Assembly (NCBI RefSeq): GCF_017744445.1
Contig: NZ_JAGIBH010000008.1
Location: forward strand, 1-64,000
DNA from: Caulobacter sp.
Lineage (GTDB): Bacteria; Pseudomonadota; Alphaproteobacteria; Caulobacterales; Caulobacteraceae
Direction of reading: 5' to 3'
Length of the DNA stretch: 64,000 bases
Shown here in pieces: positions 58,211-64,000 of the stretch. The first letter of the stretch is position 1; every line of letters begins with the position of its first letter. The notes under the pieces are model-generated. The model made no database searches, was not told the origin of the DNA, and saw only the letters and a list, made by a program, of their open reading frames with translations. The translations under genes and the position numbers were made by a program.

Positions 58211-61091
58211 GATAAGGCTCCGTGCTGCGATCGGTGCGGTAGGGCTCATTCGTGAGGTTCGCGCCCGCCAAGGTGACGCGCCAGGCGTTTGGCAGATCGA
58301 CCAGGATCTTCAGGTCCAGGCGCGAGATGGGCTGGCGATAGTTCAGACCCGTAGGATCCGACCACTGGTCGTTGCGTGGGGCCCGGCCCTGATAGGCGTA
58401 GCCCAACCGGGCCTGGAACCGGCCACGCTCGTAGTAGAGCTGCGCGGCGTACAGCGCCTTGGCCTGATCGGCCAGCCGACGCGGCGCGCGTCCGGGCGCG
58501 GAGACCTGCGAGTCCAGGAAGGCCGCATTGGCCAGCACGCCGAACCCGTCGAACGGCGCGGGCGCGTCGCGAAAGTCGTAGCGCAGCGACAGCTCGACCC
58601 CAGCCACGTGGCCGTGGCCGACATTGCTCTTGGTGACCGCCACGTACTGGTCGAAGCGCGCGCCGCCGAACGTCTCGCCGGGACGGCTCTCCTGCACCTC
58701 GAACGGCAGGCCATCGAGCGCCTTGTAGAACCCCGCCGCCGAGATCCAGCCCAACCGGCGTGGCAGGTGGTACTGGGCCGAGACGTCCCAGTTGCGGCTC
58801 TCGATCGCCCGCAGTTGCGGGTTGCCGATCTCGTTGACGCCGCTGAGCACGGACTCGCCGGTCCGCAGATCGGTCGCGACCGACACCGACAGGCGCGCGA
58901 TCGGCGCCAGGTCGACATAGTCGGGCCGCGCGAAGGTCTGCGTCGATGAGGCCCGCAGCACCCAGGCGCCGCCGGCGTCCCACTTGGCCAGCAGGGCCGG
59001 CGCGAAGTTCACGTAGCCGCGCCCGCCCGAGGTCGGCAGGATGTCGGCGCGCCCGAACGGCAAGCCGGCGGCGGCGCCGGTGATGTCGGCCACGAAGGCG
59101 TTGGCGATCGCGTCCACCCGCGTGCGCTCGACCCGCGCCCCCAACGTGACGCGCAAGGCCGGCGTCACCGCGACCTCGCCCATCAGGTAGCCGGCCCAGA
59201 TGGTCTCGCGGATGCGGTACCTATCCTCGACCGAGTTCTCTCGCGAGGCGGCCGCGTCAAAGGTGAAGAGATCGGGCCGCCGGTCGAACAGCGCCTCGAA
59301 GCCGGCGGGATCGGGAAACGGAAAATCCAGGCCCGGCACGATGGCGTCAGCCTGGCCGTATCGCGAGATCCAGCCGGTCAGGGTGGGATCGGCCAAGGTC
59401 GCCGCGCCCGTGAAGTTGAAGCGGTTGTCGGCGTCGGCCACCGACTTGATCCGCGACAAGCGTTTGAGGCCCGTCCGGAGCAATACCGGCATGCCCGCGA
59501 CCGCCATCTCGCGGCGGGTCAGGTCGATCTGCTGGGTGGTGATGTCCTCGCGCACCGTCGAGCTGATCCGCCGGATCCGGAACAGGTTTTGCAAGCTGGC
59601 GTCGAACACCGAACGGCCGTCCGGGGCGGTCATGGCCCGCGGTATCGAGACGCCATCGACGATGCGGAACTGGCCGATGTCGGGCGCGCCGGGCAGCGGG
59701 TCCATGTCGCCCAGGGTCTCGTAGTAGTCGAGATAGGGGTTCAGCTCGCGGGCCGTCGTGCGATTGACCGAACCCTCGACGGTCCAGTCGTCGTTCCACG
59801 CCCAGCGACCGCCCAGCACGTACTGGCGCACCGGTCGGTCCTGGCGCTCGCGCCGCGTCTCGGTGCGCACGCGCAAGCCGCGCCACGAAAAGGTGTCGCC
59901 ACCGTCCGTCGCCAAGGCGCCGCGCCGGTAGAACATGAACTCCGGCCGCAGTTCCTCGTCGGTGTAGTTGGCCGCGAACATCCGCAGCCAGGCGGCGTTC
60001 CGCCCCTCCCCGCGCCAGTCCAGCGAGCCCGTCAGGCTGTTTCGCTCACGGCGGCCCATCGAGGCGCCGACCAGGATGCGATCCGGATAGAGTCCCTTGT
60101 CCGACGGCACGATCTCGGCCGTGTCGTAGAACGGCGAGAAATACTCCCGCACCCAGTGCTCGCCGGCCAGATAGACCCCGAACGCCCCGCCAGGTCCGAA
60201 CGTGTCGGCGAAAGCCCCGCCGACCGCGTGGATGTCGCGGCCGCCGCCGTTGTCCACCGCGCCGATCTCGGCCGTGACGCTGGCGACCCGCCCGGCGAAG
60301 TCGTGCGCCGTCGGCGTGCGCACATCGATCAGCCCGCCGATCGCCCCCGCGTCGCGATCGGGCGTGATGACGTTGTGGATCTCGACCTCGGAGATCGCTG
60401 AGGCGCTCAGCACGTCTAGCGGCGCGGCCCGCCCCGAACGGCCGTCGGTGTCGGAGGCGGCGATGGTCACGCCGTTGAAGGTCACGGTGTCGAGCACCTG
60501 GCTCAGGCCGCGCAGGGACAAGTAGCGTCCCTCGCCCTGGTCGGAGATGCGATAGACCGACGGCAGTCGTTCCAGGGCGTCGGCGATGTTGCTGTCGGGC
60601 AGTTTGCCGACCGCATCGGCCGTGATCACCTGGACCATGCCGTCATAGCGCCGCGCCCGCGCCTCGGCCTGGTCCAGCCCGACCCGATAGCCCACCACCG
60701 CGATGGGCTCGATCAGGGTCGAGGGCTCGACGGCCGGCGCGACCGGCAAGGGCTTGGGCGCCGAAGCCCTAGGCGGCGGAACCGCCAGCACTTTCACCAC
60801 GCCGTTCGGCGCCAGGACATAGGTCAGCCCCGAGCCGTCCAGCAACGCGTCGAGCGCACGGTGCAAGGTGGTCGGGCCGGCAAAGCCCCGCGTGCGGCGA
60901 TCGCCGACCAGGGTCGCGTCGAAGGCGATGTTGACGTCGGCCTGGGCCGCCAGCGCCAGCAGTGCGTCGGCCAGCCGCCCGGGACGCCCAGGCCCCGCCA
61001 CGGTGTCCAAACGCGGCGCCTGTGCCGCCAGGGCCGGAAGCGGCGCGCCGGCGACGATCAGGCCCGACAACACGAGGGGAAAGATCCGCAT
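58140..61091 (-). CDS. STN-domain TonB-dependent receptor with surface-signalling partners
   Basis: A 983-aa receptor. After the signal peptide (MRIFPLVLSGLIVAGAPLPA) comes a secretin/TonB N-terminal (STN) domain ('RLADALLALAAQADVNIAFD', 'LHRALDALLDGSGLTYVLAP', about 35-105), the periplasmic part that contacts FecR-type anti-sigma proteins. The plug has 'LPDSNIADALERLPSVYRIS' and 'YLSLRGLSQVLDTVTFNGVT', of the Caulobacter type, followed by a long barrel ending 'GPGYELYGREYRLGLTRRW'. The ATG at 61091 is preferred to the one at 61106 because AGGCGGA lies between. It lies 50 bases downstream of fecR-like and fecI-like genes. Ligand unknown; the PhoD gene at the head of the operon suggests a phosphate ester. 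Confidence 0.88.
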   Translation of the reverse strand: MRIFPLVLSGLIVAGAPLPALAAQAPRLDTVAGPGRPGRLADALLALAAQADVNIAFDATLVGDRRTRGFAGPTTLHRALDALLDGSGLTYVLAPNGVVKVLAVPPPRASAPKPLPVAPAVEPSTLIEPIAVVGYRVGLDQAEARARRYDGMVQVITADAVGKLPDSNIADALERLPSVYRISDQGEGRYLSLRGLSQVLDTVTFNGVTIAASDTDGRSGRAAPLDVLSASAISEVEIHNVITPDRDAGAIGGLIDVRTPTAHDFAGRVASVTAEIGAVDNGGGRDIHAVGGAFADTFGPGGAFGVYLAGEHWVREYFSPFYDTAEIVPSDKGLYPDRILVGASMGRRERNSLTGSLDWRGEGRNAAWLRMFAANYTDEELRPEFMFYRRGALATDGGDTFSWRGLRVRTETRRERQDRPVRQYVLGGRWAWNDDWTVEGSVNRTTARELNPYLDYYETLGDMDPLPGAPDIGQFRIVDGVSIPRAMTAPDGRSVFDASLQNLFRIRRISSTVREDITTQQIDLTRREMAVAGMPVLLRTGLKRLSRIKSVADADNRFNFTGAATLADPTLTGWISRYGQADAIVPGLDFPFPDPAGFEALFDRRPDLFTFDAAASRENSVEDRYRIRETIWAGYLMGEVAVTPALRVTLGARVERTRVDAIANAFVADITGAAAGLPFGRADILPTSGGRGYVNFAPALLAKWDAGGAWVLRASSTQTFARPDYVDLAPIARLSVSVATDLRTGESVLSGVNEIGNPQLRAIESRNWDVSAQYHLPRRLGWISAAGFYKALDGLPFEVQESRPGETFGGARFDQYVAVTKSNVGHGHVAGVELSLRYDFRDAPAPFDGFGVLANAAFLDSQVSAPGRAPRRLADQAKALYAAQLYYERGRFQARLGYAYQGRAPRNDQWSDPTGLNYRQPISRLDLKILVDLPNAWRVTLAGANLTNEPYRTDRSTEPYLTGSGPGYELYGREYRLGLTRRW

Positions 61092-61141
61092 GTCCGCCTG
61101 CCGCATCGCCTGGACGATACCGTTCCCGCGTGACGCCCCTG

Positions 61142-62089
61142 TTACAGGCTAAGCTTGGGACGCAGCAGGATCGCGCCGTCCGCTCGCGCGGCGAAGTCGG
61201 CGTCCACCGCGTCGGCGATGATCCGCGCGGCCTGGCGCTCGTCCAGGTCGGCGATCGAGAACGACAGGCTGACCCGCCGGGCCGCCAGGCTCGGATCGAC
61301 CACCGTCAGCGGCTGATCGAAATAGCGGCTCAGCTCGGCCAGGGCCGCATCCAGCCGGCGATCGCTCAGGACCATCCGATGCTCGCGCCAGGCCGCGACG
61401 CTGGGCGTCGCGGTCGACACGCGCTGGATCTCGCCCGATGCGGTGATCCAAGCCCCCTGCCCGGCGCCCAGCTCGAAAGCCGAGCCATCGCGCGGCGTGA
61501 AGCGCACGACGCCCTCGGTCACGGCGACACCGGTGCGCCCTGGAAAGGCGGCGGCCTCGAAGGCCGTGCCCAGGGCCCGCGCCTCGAACTTGCCAGCCCG
61601 GACCATGAAAGGCCGCATGGCGTCGTGGGCGACCTCGACGAACATACGGCCGCTGGCCAGGGACACCCAGCGATTGGCGCGGCCCATCTGGGTCGTGACG
61701 CGGGTGCGGGTGTCCAGCCACAGGCGGCTCGTATCGGCCAGATTGACCGCCCGCACCTCGCCGACGCCCGTCTCGTAGATCTCACTGGACGTAGGCCGTA
61801 GCAGCACGACCGCGCCGCCAATCGCCGCCGCGCCGAACGCCACGCCGCCGCCGATCAGCAGGCCACGGCGCGAGGTCGGCCGGCGCGCATCGGTCCGCGC
61901 GCTCTTGGCCAGGGACTGCAGCGCCGCCTGCCGCGCGATCAGGTCGGCGCGCTCCGGGCGCGCCGCCAGCCAGGCATGGAACGCCTCGGTCTGGCCAGGT
62001 TCGAGCCCAGCGTCGACCGCCAGCACCCAGCGAGCCGCGACCAGCTCGTCGTCCTCTTCCTCGTGATAAAAGGGGCCGCTCACCGTCAA
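61142..62089 (-). CDS. FecR-family anti-sigma/sensor protein
   Basis: A 315-aa inner-membrane protein. The cytoplasmic N-terminus ('LVAARWVLAVDAGLEPGQTE', 'AFHAWLAARPERADLIAR') is the sigma-binding DUF4880-type domain. One membrane helix follows ('LLIGGGVAFGAAAIGGAVVL', about 77-97), then the FecR domain ('YETGVGEVRAVNLADTSRLW', 'VTEGVVRFTPRDGSAFELGA') and an STN-like C-terminal region ('RVSLSFSIADLDERQAARII'). It would receive a signal from the STN domain of the receptor and control the ECF sigma factor. It overlaps the sigma gene by ATGA and precedes the receptor gene. Confidence 0.9.
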   Translation of the reverse strand: MTVSGPFYHEEEDDELVAARWVLAVDAGLEPGQTEAFHAWLAARPERADLIARQAALQSLAKSARTDARRPTSRRGLLIGGGVAFGAAAIGGAVVLLRPTSSEIYETGVGEVRAVNLADTSRLWLDTRTRVTTQMGRANRWVSLASGRMFVEVAHDAMRPFMVRAGKFEARALGTAFEAAAFPGRTGVAVTEGVVRFTPRDGSAFELGAGQGAWITASGEIQRVSTATPSVAAWREHRMVLSDRRLDAALAELSRYFDQPLTVVDPSLAARRVSLSFSIADLDERQAARIIADAVDADFAARADGAILLRPKLSL

Positions 62090-62625
62090 TCCTTCCAGAC
62101 CTTGCGCGCCAGGCGCGTCATCGCGCGCTCAACCAGCTTGCGAACCTGGAACATCGACAGGCCGGTCTGTTCCCCGACCTGCAGCAGCGTACGCCCCTCC
62201 ATCCTATGCAGCACGAATACCTCTCGCTCCTTGCCCGGCAGCGCGTCCAGCGCCGCCAGGAACCGCCGCATCCGTTGGCGCCCGTCCAGGACATCGTCCT
62301 GCAACGCCGCCGGGTCGGCCAGCTCCACGCCGTCCAGCGGGACATGCTCGCCCTGACGGCGCGCAAGCCCGCGTCGTCCGCGGTCCTTCAGGAGGTTAGA
62401 CGCAATCGAAAATAGAAATGCGGTTTTATTCTCTACCGGAACGTCACGGTCGCGCGCGACGATACGCGCCGCGACGGCCTGGAGGATGTCGTCGACATCG
62501 GCGTCCTGCCGCGTGCGCGAGGCGACGAACCGGCGCAGGGCCGGCTCCAGGGCGACAAACGCCGAGAACAGCGGGTCGCCGCTGTCCTTCACGCTCGTGT
62601 CCTGCTTGGCCGCCGTGACGATCAT
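62086..62625 (-). CDS. FecI-type ECF sigma factor
   Basis: A 179-aa extracytoplasmic-function sigma factor. Region 2 is visible in 'FVASRTRQDADVDDILQAVA' and 'NKTAFLFSIASNLLKDRGRR', and region 4 in 'LDALPGKEREVFVLHRMEGR' and 'VGEQTGLSMFQVRKLVERAM'. It is paired with the FecR-like gene (ATGA overlap, 62086-62089). The start at 62625 also overlaps the stop of the PhoD-like gene (ATGA), so sigma synthesis is coupled to phosphatase synthesis. It should direct transcription of the receptor operon, and perhaps of itself, when ligand is present. Confidence 0.9.
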   Translation of the reverse strand: MIVTAAKQDTSVKDSGDPLFSAFVALEPALRRFVASRTRQDADVDDILQAVAARIVARDRDVPVENKTAFLFSIASNLLKDRGRRGLARRQGEHVPLDGVELADPAALQDDVLDGRQRMRRFLAALDALPGKEREVFVLHRMEGRTLLQVGEQTGLSMFQVRKLVERAMTRLARKVWKD

Positions 62626-64000
62626 CGTCCCAGCTTGCCACGCCATGACGACACGCCGTTGACCAGTTCGTCCGCACGCAGAGTCAGCGGGTCGTAGAGC
62701 GCCTTGCCGCGAATATCGATGACGTTGAAGCTGAGGGTCGGGGTCTTGCCGGTCATGTCGAAGTCGATGATCCCGGCGTTGTTCACCCCCAGTAGGGGCT
62801 GGCGGATCATCTGGTCGGGGGCCATGCGGGCGGCGATCTTGCCGAGGTCCATGGGCGACCCCGCCACCATCTGGGCCAGGGCGGAGCTCACCAGATCATA
62901 GAGGTCGTAGCCGCCCTGCTCCGACTGCGGCGCGCAGGCGACATGGGGGAAGTGCGTATCGCCCGAGAGCAGCACGACGCCGCTGACCTTGTGGTCGCGG
63001 ATGAAGTCGAACAGGCGCTGGCGCTCGTGCAGATAGGCCGACCAGGAGTCGCCGCCCGGTCCCTTGAACCGCGACCAGCCGCTGCCGCAGGCCAGGATCT
63101 TGAATGGGGCCTTGCTGGCCAGCAGACGGGCTTTCAGCCACTCGAACTGGCCCTTGCCCAGGAACTCCTTGTCGGGCGTGTCGGGGTCGGCGTCCGGCGC
63201 GCGGTGATAACGACCGTCCAGCATGAAGAAGTCCACGCCGCCATAGCCGTAGTCGAAGAACACCCCCGGCGTTCCCGGCAGGCCATAGGCGGGGTTGGCC
63301 CAATAGCGCTCGAAGATCTCCAGCGCCTTGTCGCGGATCGGATTGGTGCGGTCGTAGTTGTCGAGCGCGAAGTCGTGGTCGTCCCAGATGGCCAGCTGCG
63401 GGATGTTGCGACCGATCGGCTGGAACGACGGCACGAACCGCTGGCGCTGGTACTCCATGGCCAGGGTCGCGGGGACCGTGCTGTCGCCATAGATGTTGTC
63501 ACCCAGCCAGAGGAAGAGATCCGGTCGGTTCATCGCCAGGGCGCGCCAGATCGGCTGCTCGGGATCGCTCTGGATGCGGGCGCACGAGCCGAAAGCCACC
63601 CGGAACCTCGCCGGCGCAGCGGGCGCGGTGCGGAAGCTCATCGGCGGCAGGTCGCGCAGATACTTGTCGACCTTGCCGTTGGACAGCACCCGGTAGTGGT
63701 AAGTCGTGTCGGGCTGCAGATCCTCCAGATGGATGACCAGGGTGCAGTCGTCCTGCGCATTGGCGCGCGACGGCGTCGTGCGCTTCCAGGGGCCGGCAAT
63801 AGGGTCGGTCGTGTAGGCCACCTGGGCGTCGAAATAGTCGCCGCTGAGCTGCATCCAGATCGGCGCGCTGGTCGCGGTCACCGCGCCCATCATCGGCCCG
63901 AGCAAGAGGCGCGGCGTGCCCTCGGGATTGGTTTCGGCGTGCGCGGCGAAAGGACCAGCCACACCGGCGGCCGCGGCGGTGGCGATGAAGGTGCGGCGGG
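62622..64000 (-). CDS. PhoD-like phosphodiesterase/alkaline phosphatase (5' end outside window)
   Basis: The frame is open to the right edge. The visible N-terminus reads 'RRTFIATAAAAGVAGPFAAH', a twin-arginine signal peptide, so the true start is just beyond base 64000; the in-frame GTG at 63962 is not the start. Domain order fits PhoD: an N-terminal fibronectin-like part ('DDCTLVIHLEDLQPDTTYHY'), then the metallophosphatase with metal-binding motifs 'LWLGDNIYGDS', 'LAIWDDHDFALDNYD' and 'GVVLLSGDTHFPHVACAP'. It needs Ca/Fe in known members. Tat export of a folded enzyme to the periplasm is expected. It is the first gene of the coupled sigma/FecR/receptor operon. Confidence 0.9.
   Translation of the reverse strand, partial: RRTFIATAAAAGVAGPFAAHAETNPEGTPRLLLGPMMGAVTATSAPIWMQLSGDYFDAQVAYTTDPIAGPWKRTTPSRANAQDDCTLVIHLEDLQPDTTYHYRVLSNGKVDKYLRDLPPMSFRTAPAAPARFRVAFGSCARIQSDPEQPIWRALAMNRPDLFLWLGDNIYGDSTVPATLAMEYQRQRFVPSFQPIGRNIPQLAIWDDHDFALDNYDRTNPIRDKALEIFERYWANPAYGLPGTPGVFFDYGYGGVDFFMLDGRYHRAPDADPDTPDKEFLGKGQFEWLKARLLASKAPFKILACGSGWSRFKGPGGDSWSAYLHERQRLFDFIRDHKVSGVVLLSGDTHFPHVACAPQSEQGGYDLYDLVSSALAQMVAGSPMDLGKIAARMAPDQMIRQPLLGVNNAGIIDFDMTGKTPTLSFNVIDIRGKALYDPLTLRADELVNGVSSWRGKLGR

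Noticed and set aside
1..64000. CRISPR arrays, tRNA or rRNA genes
   Set aside because: No regularly spaced repeats and no cloverleaf or rRNA-like sequence was recognised in reading both strands.

Overview
The window is high-GC DNA with the gene content of an aerobic, free-living alphaproteobacterium close to Caulobacter (Caulobacterales). The evidence is several large TonB-dependent receptors of the Xanthomonas/Caulobacter type, a PimC/PimD-like acyl-CoA dehydrogenase pair, DUF1289, LOG and DusA genes, LuxR/XRE regulators typical of the group, and small secreted proteins of Caulobacter type. This assignment is by family recognition only. I saw no rRNA, tRNA, CRISPR array, insertion sequence or integrase.

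Layout. 1-1598 (minus) is the start of a large surface protein with SdrD-B-like and DUF11-type repeats, cut by the left edge. 2142-15257 is mostly chromosomal housekeeping: an Old Yellow Enzyme, glyoxalase I, an Atm1-like ABC exporter with a lipoprotein, a LOG-family protein, two acyl-CoA dehydrogenases, a CobT-like phosphoribosyltransferase, DUF1289 flanked by two related secreted proteins, a retropepsin-like protease and DusA. 15565-22221 is a tightly coupled four-gene operon: TonB-dependent receptor, ExbB/TolQ-like channel, DUF2149 protein, and an exported, membrane-anchored CobN-like protein. It matches the composition of Hmu-type tetrapyrrole systems. 22218-24264 (minus) is mesX-mesD, a folate-independent methionine synthase pair, behind a clear cobalamin riboswitch (24404-24600) and a perfect 16-bp palindrome.

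Accessory block. A decayed LysR gene (24814-25219) is followed by an unassigned three-gene operon (25263-28503, minus): a membrane/coiled-coil protein, a 766-aa P-loop ATPase and a small acidic protein. Next is a Tc toxin locus (29068-48645, plus): a 3126-aa TcA with six inserted beta-type repeat modules, a Hint-domain protein carrying a probably dead M48-like fold, a Cys-motif protein, a 2302-aa fused TcB-TcC with a C-terminal M35/aspzincin-like metalloprotease effector, an unknown 163-aa protein and a Cys-rich lipoprotein.

Right part. 48627-56021 is a probable pectin-type glycan locus: a pectinesterase-like protein, a TonB-dependent receptor and a secreted 605-aa protein, with an ACCGGT-centred operator candidate. 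XRE and LuxR-type regulators follow. The LuxR gene has an odd alternation of reading frames. The window ends with a coupled operon on the minus strand, PhoD-like phosphatase > ECF sigma factor > FecR > STN-containing TonB-dependent receptor, which looks like a surface-signalling uptake system. The PhoD gene runs off the right edge.

The least described parts are the Tc locus (new effector, Hint/pseudo-protease companion, TcA repeat insertions), the three-gene ATPase operon, and the Hmu-like operon in an alphaproteobacterium. Functions come from motif reading alone; no database search was possible.
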